A stretch of 64,000 bases of DNA from Diospyros lotus (Eukaryota; Streptophyta; Magnoliopsida; Ericales; Ebenaceae), in contig NC_068341.1 in NCBI RefSeq assembly GCF_014633365.1, positions 20,752,339 to 20,816,338 of the forward strand, in the 5' to 3' direction. Below the pieces are notes generated by a model that worked only from the letters and a program-made list of their open reading frames with translations, had not been told where the DNA came from and made no database searches. This document shows, piece after piece, positions 32,394-44,146 of this stretch. A program made the position numbers and the translations under genes. Every line of letters starts with the position of its first letter. Position 1 is the stretch's first letter.

Positions 32394-33491
32394 CTAGGAA
32401 TTTTGAGATGAATTTGCAACTAAACAGTTCTCCATTTTTGGTAATTTCTAGAAATGTGAGATAGATGTTTCCTATTCTATTTCCTTTTAATTTTATTTCT
32501 TTTGTCTTGGAGCATACAACTTTACAAGAATTAGCATCAAAACAAACTTCATAACTTAAATCACACAGTTGACTGATACTAATCAAATTATGTTTAGGAC
32601 CATCAACAAGGAATACATTTTCTAATGTGATGTTTTCAAAAGAAATAGTGCCCATACCTATGATCTTACCTTGAGAGTTGTCACCATAGAAAACCTTACC
32701 TCCTTCCTTGAAAACGATGTTGCTGAGAAGATCTTGATCTCTTGTCATGTGCCTTGAGCACCCACTGTCAAGGAACCACTTGCTCCTTGAATCATTTGAA
32801 ACCAACGCAACCTACACAAGAAATCATTCACGTTGTTCCCTTTGGTACAGATATCATCTTGGGTCCATTCTTGTTAAAAGACACTATATCTTTAGGAACC
32901 CAAATTTGTTTGAATTTTTTAGGGAAATTTCGTATGAAACATTTGTTAATTGAGTGACTATCTTTTCCACAGTAGTGACAGGTAATACCTCTTTTTGAAA
33001 ACTTTGGTTTGAAAGAAGATTTTCTTTGAATAAATTTTGGGTTTGATGCTTTAACAAACACTGTTTTACTGGAGCTTGCTTGGAATAGATTAAATCCAAT
33101 TCCTTGTCTATTTCCAAAATTTCTTTGAGCTCCAAGTATCATTTCTAGTTTATTTTTACCTTCAACTAATTTTTCTAAAGATTCCTTCATGTCTTTGTTT
33201 TCTTTCAAGAGATTTTCCTTTTCAGTACTTAGACTGTCTCTTTCATTTTCCAACATTCCTATTTTGTTTTTCAGATCATTTACATTATTTTCTAAAGAAT
33301 TTAATTCTCTTTTTAAATCACTATTTTTCTTATTCATATGCTCACATTCACCTAGCAAATCATTGAATGCATCATGAAGTTCTTCAAATGTAAATTTAGA
33401 AATTGAATTAAGATGCTGAGAGTTTACCTCGTCTTTAATATTGGCCATAAAACAAATGTTGGCAACTTCTTCATCTTGTGATTCATCACTT
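32383..33491 (-). pseudogene. SIRE-like gag C-terminus (zinc knuckle) and protease
   Basis: Frame 32828-33448 has a long coiled-coil-like run (SLENNVNDLKNKIGMLENER region) and the knuckle CHYCGKDSHSINKC (CX2CX4HX4C) followed by basic residues. Frame 32383-32805 has the aspartic protease signature WFLDSGCSRHMT and ends with GPKHNLISISQLCDL. The two frames are separated by a stop/shift near 32810. A further shift near 32390 precedes the integrase region. Confidence 0.88.
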
Positions 33492-33597
33492 AAATGTAAA
33501 TTTAGAAATTGAATTAAGATGCTGAGAGTTTACCTCGTCTTCAATATTGGCCATAAAACAAATGTTGGCAACTTCTTCATCTTATGATTCATCACTT
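33386..33597. repeat. 106-bp tandem duplication in gag
   Basis: Copy 1 is 33386-33491 and copy 2 is 33492-33597; I see two base differences. 106 is not a multiple of three, so the duplication shifts the gag frame. The upstream copy (in sense direction) also contains a CAA-to-TAA stop. Gag is therefore split into 33582-34559 and 32828-33448. Confidence 0.92.
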
Positions 33598-34559
33598 GAT
33601 GAGAGCTCTTCTTCACCCCATGCAGCTAGAGCCTTTTTCTTCATTTTTCTTTCCTTGTGATCCATCTTTTTCAGTTGAGGGTAGTCACTTCTAATGTGAC
33701 CTAGCTTCTTATATTCAAAACATTGAAGCTCATTAGATGGATTAGACTCTTTTTGATCTTTTTCTTTCCGAAAACTTCTCCTTTGATTAAACCTACCTTT
33801 CTTCATAAATTTCCTATCTAACAATGCAAAATCATCATCTTCACTTTGAGAGTTTTTATCTTCATCCTCAATTTTAAATGCTACATTTTTGTTTTTCTTG
33901 AAATCATCAACTTCATTTCTTTTCATCATTATCTTATGTGTCATTAAAGAACCTAGCAAGTTGTCAAATGGAAGTGTATCTAAGTCCTTAGCTTCTGTTA
34001 TGGCAGTGACTTTGGATTCCCATGATCTGGGTAAACTTCTTAAAATTTTTCTAACTCTTTCTCCATTTGTAAATGTCTTACCTAAGGCTTCTAAAGTAGT
34101 AACAATGTTATTGAATCTGGTGTACATGTCTTTTATAGATTTGTCTCCCTTCATAGAAAATAACTCATAATCATGGACAAGAAGATTGATTTTCGTTTCT
34201 TTTACCTGATTGGTTCCTTCATGTGTTACCTTTAATTTGTCCCAAATTTCCTTAGCTGTTTTGCACGTTGACACTCTGTTGAATTCCTCTGAGCTTAGTG
34301 CACAGATAAGAGTACTCATGGCTTTAGCATTTATCTCCATATTTTTTCTTTCTTCTGGTGTCCAAGTCTCAATTTTCTCCATGTCAGCTAACTTGATGTC
34401 CTTATGAACAGCTTGCATTAAACTTGAATCCTGCATCAAATAAATCTGCATTCTTGTTTTCCAGTAATTATAGTTAGTTCCATCAAAGAATGGGGGACAA
34501 GTGGTGCTTAGACCCTCAGATTGAGATGATGAGGCAAAATGAGCCATATAATAAGACAT
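33582..34559 (-). pseudogene. SIRE-like gag, N-terminal part
   Basis: 325 codons from the ATG at 34559, 40 nt after the primer site. Typical copia Gag features are PPFFDGTNYNYWKTRM, AKEIWDKLKVTHEGT, VKETKINLLVHDYELF and LRSLPRSWESKVTAI, then a diverged knuckle (C-EYKKLGH-RSDYP, second Cys replaced) and an acidic tail. It ends at a TAA created in the duplicated segment, so it is separated from the C-terminal gag. The N-terminal capsid domain itself is intact. Confidence 0.85.
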
Positions 34560-34600
34560 TTTTCCCTAGGTTGTTAAACCGATAAAAAACAAGGGAACTT

Positions 34601-34613
34601 GGCTCTGATACCA
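34601..34613 (-). other. Primer binding site (initiator Met tRNA)
   Basis: The minus strand reads TGGTATCAGAGCC, two bases after the 5' LTR end. It is a perfect match to the usual plant copia/gypsy Met-tRNA primer site. Confidence 0.93.
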
Positions 34614-34615
34614 AT

Positions 34616-35902
34616 TGATAGAATTAAACTGATATGGCACACACCAAGAGGAGGGGTGAATTGGTATAAAAAAAAATTCTTTTAAGAAGCAAAGATACTT
34701 TCGTATGGTGAAGAATAAAAATGAAATCTTATCAATGAATAAACAAAGTCAATAGAGCAAAAATGCAAACGTAAGAGAAAAGATGAAGAGCAGTGAAGAC
34801 ATAGATTTATAGTGGTTCAGCCTTCCAAGCTTAGTCCACTACCTTAGCTATCCACTAAGGATTTTAAAACCAACTTCACTATTAAAACCCCTACTCAATA
34901 CGAGCAGGTCCTCTAGTTCTTGACTAAGCAGTGTACAACCTCCCAATTTAATGGGCCCTCTAGCCACTACTAGGAAAAATACAGAAATTGAAATAGAGAT
35001 TCTAAGAGTACAACTCTTAGTTACAAGCTCTCTCTTTAAATGAATGATCAAGGCTTAAAAGTAATAGAACAGTAAGATATCAAAGCCTCTTAAATGAAAA
35101 TACAGAGAGAAAAAGTTAAAAACTCGATGTAACAGTGAAGGCACGGTAGTTCAAGATATTCAATATTTTCCAGCAGCCTTCAATGCGTCTTCAACCACCT
35201 ATTTATAGTTGATGGTGGGCAAGTTTGAATTTTGGACCATTGTGGGTGGTTGGGCGAGCATTTAATGCGCCAAAAACTAGCTGTTATAAGTTTCTGAGAA
35301 ACACATAGTCGACAGAGAAAATAGGTTAGTCGACTATTTCATCAAATAAAGCTAAGCATAGTCGACAGACAGAAAATGATAGTCGACTATTTCTAACACA
35401 AAAATCCCATAGTCGACAGATACATAGACATAGTCGACAGATGTAAAAATATGAAGAGGATTTTGAATTTTATGAACAAAAATAGTCGACAGATGAAAAG
35501 CCATAGTCGACTATCCTTACATGATAGTCGACAGATCCAAAAATAGTCGACAGATACAAGATATAGTCGACAGATTGAACAAGCATAGTCGACTATCCTT
35601 ATAACATAGTCGACTATATTTAGGCATAGTCAACAGCATTAAACCAGATAGTCGACTATCCTTTTGAAAACATTGAAAACTTAACAAATTCTCATTTTGA
35701 TTCTTTTGGAAGCAAGTTGAGATTATCAAAAGTATATTTTGAAATAGACCTCACTCAACCATACTCAATATTTCTTCTATAGGTTTTCGTACCTAGCTTC
35801 AAACTTAGGGATTGATTTTCTCATTCATATAACTCATATAGTAGAGATTGATTTTCATATAGTCATTATCAAAACCATTTTATTACTAAGAGTAAAATAT
35901 CA
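34616..35902 (-). repeat. 5' LTR of the SIRE-like element
   Basis: 1287 bp, TGATAGAATT to AAATATCA on the + strand. It carries fourteen exact GTCGAC motifs in 35304-35660 against nine in the 3' LTR. The extra copies lie in an additional segment of about 84 bp near 35518-35602. TATA (CTATAAATAG, minus) is at 35199-35208. Confidence 0.93.
35199..35660 (-). promoter_or_regulatory. GTCGAC array and TATA box, 5' LTR of SIRE-like element
   Basis: The array at 35304-35660 alternates TAGTCGACAGA and TAGTCGACTAT motifs and ends about 100 bp upstream of CTATAAATAG (35199-35208) on the minus strand. As this is the 5' LTR, it would drive the element's genomic transcript. Confidence 0.7.
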
Positions 35903-35927
35903 ATATGGAGCCAACCTGCTGGGCTAT

Positions 35928-38309
35928 TGTAACGCCCCGCTCCCACTTACGGGTGTTATTCGTGAACAATCACCCGAATTGTCCACCTGCCCGGCCTTAG
36001 CGAAGGGTGGATCGTGTTTCAAGACGAAACGCCCTAGGTGGGAACTAGGCTCGTCCTTCCCTTCGCTGAATCCCAGGATTCACTAGCAAAATTGGGCTTT
36101 AGCCACACCGCATTGGCTATAAAGAAAATCTCCTTCAGGCGCCCAATCGCCATTTTCTCATTTTATTTAATTCTTTTTCATTGAAGAATTTTACCGGGCT
36201 GCCCCCTTTCACTCCTTTACTCCTTTTTTTTTTTTTTTTTCCTTGGGCTATAAAACCCCAAATTTTCCAGAATTTAACTTAAACAAATAAACTTCACATT
36301 TATCTTGGTTTGCCTCTAATTCTCCATAATTAAGGCTTAATCCACCTCTTGATGAATACACAACATATCATACCAAAGTGAAGTTTTGCCTAGGCTTCAA
36401 CATGCCATAAGCCTCAAACTCATTCACTAAAAAAAAATCAACCCTTCAAGGAATATACACTCCAAATATACACTTTGGGCTTAAGAAACCCTTACATAAA
36501 GCATATACAACTTAAGCATAAATTACACCATTTGAGAAAAATATTCAATGTCTTCATGCTCAAGCTTCTTTCTCTTGCCAAACCCTTCCATAGCATGCTT
36601 CAATACCTACAAGAGGTCAAATAACCTCATGAGCTCCAAGAGCTCAATAAGGGTGCAATGACATAAAGTATGGAAATTAACAACATAGATGCTAACGCCA
36701 TATGCAAGTGCCTAGGGTTCCAATACCTCAACCCTCAAGGTTAAAGGCTTCAACATACCCATCCCAACACACAATTTCATGGCCATGAGTCTCATGCACA
36801 CAAGCATATGCAAAGCAAGCACAAAAATGTTAAAATGCATACAAGAGTCATGCTAGCCTCCATCCACTTGGGGCTTTCCCCTTACCTCATACTCCATGGA
36901 TCTTCAAGTTTCCAACAACTTCAAGCCTCCCAAATCACTTCCTTTAATTTCCTCAAACTCCTTACATGCAAAATAAGCCTAGGATTATAAAGAAATCCTT
37001 TAAAAATGAGAGATACAAGAAAATTATGAAACCCTTACCTCTAGGCTTCTTGGATTTCTTCTTCTCCTTTTTCTTCTTCTTTCTCTCTTCTTCATTTCTC
37101 TTTATTTCCTTCAAATGGCTAAAGGGAAGACTTCCTCCATCTTCCTCTCTTTTCTTTCTCAAGACTCTTCAAATGGAAAAACTTGAGCTTGAAGGTCCAC
37201 TTCCCTTTTTATACACTTTCATTTCTCTTTTCTTTTTGATTTATTTTCCTAGCCTTGATATTCCCAATTGCAAGACTTGATCCTAACCTTTCATTTCTCC
37301 TTTACTTTTTGAGAATAAATCTTGACCATTGGAAGAAGCACAATCCATAGCCCTTAGTCTTCTTTAATCTCAACCCTTGATGCATTTTGGAAGACTAAAT
37401 CCCCACCATCCAAATTAACACAATCCATGTGTTTCTCAAGAATGAATCCTAGCCATGGACTTCTTTGGAGATCCAATCTCCACCATCCATTTCATTCTTC
37501 TATTGGATCCTTACATCCCATTTGGCAATCCATGCCAACATAAAGCCTTAAATCTCTACCATTAGATAAATTCCAATTTCAAGACTAATTTTCCACCATT
37601 GGATCAAGTCTTCAAATCCCATAAATATCCCATTTCTCATTTATTTAATTGGGACTAATTTCACCACATTAAATATGAAAGACAACTTGGAGAGACATAA
37701 ATGCTTTTCTTTCTCATTTATTTTAATCTCCCATTTTCCCCCATTAATGCTTGACCATTTTTTTTTCATTTGCAATTTCTTTTTATTGCAACAAATCATT
37801 ACACTCACATGGGCTAAATGGCTCATCTTTTCCATTCTTTTTGGTTTATTTAAATCCTTTAATTTTGCTTGAATAAGACCATGCCAAGTGTTACTCTAAG
37901 ACACAAACTTGGCTTCCAAGTCTTCCATCTCACTCATCCATTAATTATAAACATAATTTACCAATTAATTATTTCCACTCCCATAATTAATTTCCTCCTT
38001 TTCTCATAATTAATTCCTTTATGAAATTTCTCTCCAAAATTACCAAAACATCCTTTGTGAATTTTCAATCCCATTTATTTCCACATAATGCAAAATGGGA
38101 ACTAATTCACTTCCATATTCAATTCCACCTTGGAATTATCTCCAATGTACCAAATTACCCTTTTATTGGACTTTGCTATCCAATTTACCAAAATGTCCCT
38201 CTCATAGGGCACCCTCATCTCAAGGATTCAACACCTTCTCAAGGGCATTTTTGGAATTTTTCTTACTTCCTTTTCTGTTCTCCTAACACCGGTTACACCG
38301 GGTGTTACA
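35928..38309 (-). repeat. 3' LTR of the LARD element
   Basis: 2382 bp. Compared with the 5' LTR it lacks about 464 bp (equivalent of about 44420-44883, including the GC-rich block), joined at a GCT microhomology near 36200. It keeps the segment 36597-37010 that the 5' LTR lacks. TATA-like GTATAAAAA (minus) is at 37206-37214 and the donor-like GAG|GTAAGG at 37037-37038. Confidence 0.92.
36605..36650 (-). promoter_or_regulatory. LTR hairpin plus 3'-splice-site-like module (LARD 3' LTR)
   Basis: Minus: TTATTGAGCTC, loop, GAGCTCATGAGG, pyrimidine-rich CCTCTTGTAG|GT. CTCAT fits a branch point about 25 nt before AG. The module sits in the segment deleted from the 5' LTR of this same element but is present in the solo LTR 22-4499. 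Confidence 0.5.
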
Positions 38310-38345
38310 TTCCACCCTCCTTAAGAGAATTTCGTCCTCGAAATT
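38310..38345 (-). other. Polypurine tract and Tekay-like pol-end motif of LARD
   Basis: Minus AAGGAGGGTGGAA (38310-38322) directly precedes the 3' LTR start TGTAACACCCGG. Upstream of it lies AATTTCGAGGACGAAATT, a sequence I know from the end of the polyprotein in Tekay/Del-type gypsy elements. It shows this element derives from that group although the coding region is gone. Confidence 0.8.
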
Positions 38346-41300
38346 CACCTTACCATAATCTTCTGCCTAAGATAATCGCATTCTCAGGCTACATGGCAAA
38401 TTCTTGTGCTCGAGAACCTCATAGCCTATTCATTTCTCACGTTTACCTTGGGTTACACCTACCTCAAGGCTTTGCTTTAGGCTTTTGATCCTCCGACTCT
38501 CGAGGACATTCACCGATCGAATACCGCTTTGGCCTCCAGCCAAGCCGCACCTTTGGTCGCTGGTATCGCTTTATTGCAACGCTATCCATCTACAGATGGA
38601 TTTTCTCTACCGCGAAGCATCACTTTGCTGTCCACTTCCCATTTTTCATCAATCAAACAACTCTCACTGACATTGCTTCACTGATCAGTCTACCACGGTT
38701 TTACGCCGATCACACACGGCAACGTTTCACACTGCCAAATCACATGGCCACGATTTTACGCTGGTCCAACCAGCAACGTTTTAGCACTGATCATCCACCG
38801 CAATGTCTCTTTTAGTGCCCACAAGACACCCTGACATCTATTCATCATGGCATACCGTCATTATCACACGCACGCATAGCCTAAGTTGATCCTCATGGCA
38901 ACCTCTCATTACCGATCGACTTATCATGCTAGCACTACATGGGAAGCACCTATTTAGCCCACCTTGCCAACTTCGACCATTTCATACATGGTCTTCTACC
39001 TTGACCAGCCGACCCTCATTTTCGATATGATTACGCAAAATCCACATACCTAACACCATGCCAGGTAATTACACCGTTCAACCGTATGTACATTACCCGA
39101 GTCCAACTCGAGCCTGGCGATGCACGCACCATTATAATCTCACCTCGAGCTTAACCATGCTCGGGCCACAACCTTCTCCCAACCAGGAGTTCTTTGCATT
39201 TAAGCACACAAGGTACTTACTAGCCGATATCACACGCTAGTAGGGGTCTCTTACCCATACAAGGGAATTCTTCACTGAGCAACCCCTCTTCAATTCTTCA
39301 CCCCATTCCGACTTTTACAATCATGTCCCCATGCTAGGCCTTACCTTGGTTATCTACCCTACCACGAGTCCAGGATCTTACCATTTCGCTTTTAGGTCGC
39401 AGGACCATTAATCGGCCCTCGTCATCACCCACGGTGCGTGGCACAAGTGAATGGCTTGTTACCATCTGCTCAAACACTTACTACCTCGCACCAGTAGGAT
39501 GACTCGTGCCTTTGGTCCGCACCACAACAAGCTAACTTGGTTACATCCCAACTCTTGTAGCGGTCTTTAGCCAACTTCACTCACCCAGCCTCAATTTCAT
39601 TGGGACTTTTCAAATCTCCCCATTTCTCAACAAAGCCTCTTACTCTTGAGGCACGAACTTTCAGCCATCATACATTAGGTTCATTCTCAACCCGTAATAG
39701 ACACCTGATTTAAACCATGCATAATGGTTCCTCTTGTCCTCCTTGGCAAGGACATCACCATAACAGCAACGAAATTTTTTTTTTTTCTCCCCCACGATTG
39801 TTGCATTCCAAAATTCACCGATACCAGCTTTTATGGCCATTCGCACTCGGCTTCAAGGTCTTACCATGCACGATGGTTACCTTTGACCTTCCTGACCACT
39901 TCTTTTCCCTAATCGCGATGACGACACCACCATGCTATCGCAAGGACTTGCTGCTCTTTGAATCTCACTGGTCACCACAACCAGTACGACCCTACTCTCA
40001 GGCCGCCTTCCTGATATCACTATCTATAGTTATAACAGCTAGCTAGTTCCCTGAGAGACTCTGGCTTCTCTCAGATTTCTTATACACTTTACTACAGCTA
40101 ACTCACACCTCTCGGTGAGCAACCACATGGCTCTAACACCATAACAGCTTCACTAGCCGATTTCCTTTCACAACCATTAACCTTAGACATGAGGTTAACT
40201 CTCATCGATTGCCCACACCTTAAGGCATCCCTTTAGCTGCATCACTCACAGCCATTAGGTGATTTCATCACCTCAACACTACTACTAGAAACCCATCTCG
40301 TCCCATCAGCTCTTTCTTCGAGCTCTCTTTACCCATTAGCGACATCTTAAATTTGCCTCAACTTCCATTTAACCAACTCGATTAACTCTAGCCGAATCGC
40401 TCGGCTCATAACCCACATAACCTTCCTCTAGGCACTGTACTTGCAATCATCGATTACTACTTCGATTTAAACTCTAGTCACTGGAAATCACCCCTGCCAC
40501 TCCTGTGGAATTCACACTTCCATTGGATGCCGTAGGACTCACCTTCCTACTCAGGCACTTGCCATTACGCTGGCCTTTCCCCGGGTGACCTTTCCTGATA
40601 GAGTTGTAGCGCCTTAGGAGGTTTATCTCACATTGTTACCTCATGTGCAACTTTTCTTGGGAGAACATCTCAAGTTCTACCCTAACCACAATTCCACTAC
40701 CATTGATAGCTCTCATTCCGAAGCCACACTCCTCTGAGTGGCACATTTCTGCCCTGACCAACCATCTTTCATCACCTTGCATCTCTTTCTCACAATTTGC
40801 ATGGTCTAACCACCAGGACCCACTGAACCATTCTACTAAAGGCATGCACGGTTCCAACAAGGCTTTACCTCACCGCCCCCGAGCCTCACGCTTCATTATT
40901 GCCATCAGGTGCTACCACCTGGCAATCTCTCGTGTGCCATCAACTGGAAACCCTTCTAGTGCCACATGAGGACACTTCCTCATTTCGCATCGACACAACC
41001 AAGACTAACACCAGCCTGGGCAATTGCACACCTTCACAGATTTCAAATCGTGCCTTAGCCACACGTTCAGCCTACCACAACTCACATCACTAGATTAGAG
41101 ATTGCTTTATTTGAAACCTCCGCACGCTTTAATTTCCCCATTTGATGGTTGGCTTCCATTTCATAAGTCTTGCCCTCCACGGCACTTACATATCATTCTC
41201 GAGCCATTTACCAACTCTACCAATCAATCCCATCTTCATACATTACTGCAAGATCACATTGGATACATCATCTCAATTTACCAGATCACTACGATCGATT

Positions 41301-44131
41301 TAACCACAGCTATATTAGCATCCTTTAGCAAGGAGCATCGTCACACCTCTTGTTATCACACCACAAGATATCACTCCCTCGATTCACAAACTTTCTTGCT
41401 GCCTTGACACCCACAGCACTACCACCATACTTCAACCCTTACGGAATTTTTTAGGTCTGGCTCAGGAATAACATACAGCATACCCCAGATCTTCGGTGTC
41501 TAATCGTCTCCACAACAGACAGGTTACTCCACGTGGAGGGCTACAGTCCCTCCTGTGGACTAACCGTCTGCATCCAGTGGTCCATAGCATTAGACCCGTC
41601 ACTGGTAGGCGTCAACCATAGTATTATTCCCACGCTAGACCCGTTTCTTTTCCCCGGGTTTCTTTCTCAAACATCTCACCGATCTTCAGTCCCTGACCAT
41701 CTGCATAGTCACTGTGTTGCCCTGTGCTTTAGGAGCACCAACACCTTGTCACCATCATCGTGTCACTCCCATACACTGGCCCAACACTGGCTCCCCATCG
41801 TGTTGCCCTGTGCTTCGGAGAGTCAACACCCCATCACCTTTACTGTGTTGTCCCTTACACTGGCCCAACAACAGTTTCCTACAGCATGGCTCAGGTCCGA
41901 TTCTGATCTGTTTCGCACCCCGTATTGTGACTTTTACCTTCCAGTCACACCTCTGCTATCGAACTTGGCATGACTACCTCGCCACGCTCACAGCCATTTT
42001 CCTAACCAGGCGTCCTACTCGACAGCAATCTATCGGATTCCCTAACGCGCTCCGCGATTCCTCCTTAGGACTACCCTATATGTCGTATCCTTTACAGGAG
42101 ATTCTCGGTCTCTCCTGACCAAATTTCCTAAGGTGCTGCTTCGGATCTTCGACATCCGACCGTCACCTGCTGTTCACTAAATCGCTCAGGCTCACGGGCC
42201 ACTTGCCCCCAACACGAGCCAACTAATTAGTCCTCTGCCATACGGTCCATAGTATCAGATCCATCAAACCGAGCTTTGCACCCTTAGCATCAAAGCTATT
42301 TAAAGTCTCCAGAGCTACGATGGTTCCACTACCATCTTACCCGAGCCATCTCACTTGGTTATCCTCGCCTTGATAACCTAAAGCTCGTACCATAAGCCCT
42401 GCTCCTCAAGACTTTACATCTCTTATCACCTAAGAGACTCTCAAACCACTTCGTATTTTGAGGCCTCATGATCTTACCCCACAAGATCATATCTCATGGC
42501 TCTCATTCGACATTTGGAAGCTCCAACTTTCCATGACAATGAACTCAAACCCGTCGTGATCCATTTCACCACCTAGTTCATCCCCAAGGCTTGGTTATCA
42601 ATGATCTCTCGGTCCACAACTATCACGCTGAGCCTATCTCAAGCTCATGCACCTTTAACCATTGAGTACCCACCGTCACTCTCCAGGTAAATTGAGACCT
42701 CTCGTCTTTCCTTGCACACTCCTGTATGCATTCAGCCACGATGCCCGGCCTGGCCTTCCCGCACGCCTCGATCGGGCTTCCTTGACTTGGAACTAAAATT
42801 CTCGGGCTTCCACATTGCTCACCATGCCCCTGCCCACTTGGCATCCAAAGTTGGCATTTCTTGTGCGCTCATAGCCCACGGATGTCCTGTCGCTACGATT
42901 AGCTACCTTCGGCCTACACACCGTTCGTACCCTTCACTGGGTGACCTCCTCGTCTCCCATCAAGGGTTTCACAACCTTAGGCATCATCTCGACCCCAGGC
43001 ATCATAATGAGGGTCTATTCACCTCTCATCTTCCGACCTTAGGCATCTCGCCTGACCCCAAGCGTCAATGAGAGTTTTAATTTGGCCCCTCATCCATCAT
43101 TTACATGAACGGTTACTTGGCCTTTCATAATTAGGACTCCTAATCCCATGGCTCCCACGCGCATATCTACACATGCCCAACTCCTTTATCCCAATTCTGG
43201 ATTCCCTTGGATTCCAACTCGACTCGCTTGGGATTTCCATTTCGTACAAACACCCATTAGGGTCCATTTGCCACACACCTATCCTTTCTTAGGATATTTA
43301 CTGTTTCATCACGAAACCAACTAGGGTCCACTCACACCCTAGACACGTCCCATCCAGGATCTCCATAACCATACGATCACCTCGGACCATATGCATCCCT
43401 CATGCATAACACACACCCTACTCCCCTCGGAGTCTTTTTGCAAGCCACCAACGTCACGCCTACTCTGGCCATGACTGGCATACACCTCACATGCTTGCTT
43501 CGCCTCGAGCCTCTCTACAAGCAACTTAGCTTGCTCCATTCCCGGAGTTCGTCACACAACCTATTGACGACTTCTTTCTTTGGGTTTCGAGCTAATTTCA
43601 ACCTCAGCTCACCCTAGTTCATGCACGCAACCCTTAACACGCCATCTCTACGGGAACCACTTCATTCCCTCATACGGGCTTGTACATCTCCCCAACATAG
43701 GTTGGTCCACTAATCCCTTCTTGGATTAGCTATACCTCGGGCTCTCCTTGTCCCATCATGATCCTTATCATGACTCGGCTTTGTGTCCCCACACAAGCCT
43801 CAACACTTCAATCGCAAGGAACTTTTATTCCTTAGAATGCCTCATGAACCTCCAAATTTCCACATTCGGGTCCTTGATATCAATAGCCACACTTGGGCAT
43901 TTGACTCTTCATTGCTCGACCCGTATATCTCTTACAGTATATCATCTCAAACATGATATTTTCCCTTTCCTATAGCAGGGATATCCGAGCACTCCATTTC
44001 CATCACCATAGACCTCCATGTCTCGACCCAACCCCTAGGGTCCTCGGTCATTTGTGGTTCTACCTCCAAGGCCTTTCGATCAACCTTCGTCCACATTTCT
44101 CCAAACATCTTCCACTTGATGCTCCAACCAC
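38346..44131 (-). other. Non-coding interior of the LARD element
   Basis: 5.8 kb of fairly even base composition, less AT-rich than the surroundings. Neither strand has a frame with gag, protease, RT, RNase H or integrase motifs, and the longest frames (such as 38021-38488, 41533-41973 and 41714-42118 on +) have no recognised domain. A diverged direct repeat is at 41712-41870. If this element moves, it must use proteins supplied in trans. The interior may hold packaging or dimerisation signals, which I cannot identify. Confidence 0.7.
41712..41870. repeat. Diverged direct repeat in LARD interior
   Basis: Two units about 87 bp apart contain GTGTTGCCCTGTGCTT, CAACACC, TCACC and TACACTGGCCCAACA. 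The only internal repetition I noticed in this interior. Confidence 0.65.
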
Positions 44132-44143
44132 GCTCTGATACCA
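44132..44143 (-). other. Primer binding site of LARD (initiator Met tRNA)
   Basis: The minus strand reads TGGTATCAGAGC, three bases after the 5' LTR end (TTACA). Perfect over 12 bases, so priming ability looks preserved. Confidence 0.92.
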
Positions 44144-44146
44144 ATC

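Larger units (their letters stand above)
26397..35902 (-). mobile_element. Complete SIRE-like Ty1/copia element with extra 3' ORF
   Basis: 9506 bp, TSD ATATG at 26392-26396 and 35903-35907. In minus-strand order: 5' LTR 34616-35902, primer site, gag, protease, integrase, RT, RNase H, a spacer with its own promoter-like array, an extra ORF (to 27938), polypurine tract 27603-27615 and 3' LTR 26397-27601. Gene order and the extra ORF after pol fit the SIRE/Maximus group. The gag-pol region has stops, shifts and a 106-bp tandem duplication, so it cannot encode a working polyprotein. The LTRs are very similar apart from an indel of about 84 bp, suggesting a fairly recent insertion. Confidence 0.93.

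Noticed and set aside
33448..34559. Programmed frameshift in SIRE-like gag
   Set aside because: The frame change is explained by a 106-bp tandem duplication and a stop. No slippery site arrangement was evident.
38021..43071. Several 100-170 codon frames in the LARD interior
   Set aside because: Mostly on the strand opposite to the element's transcription, His/Pro/Ser/Thr-rich, no motifs. Not supported as genes.
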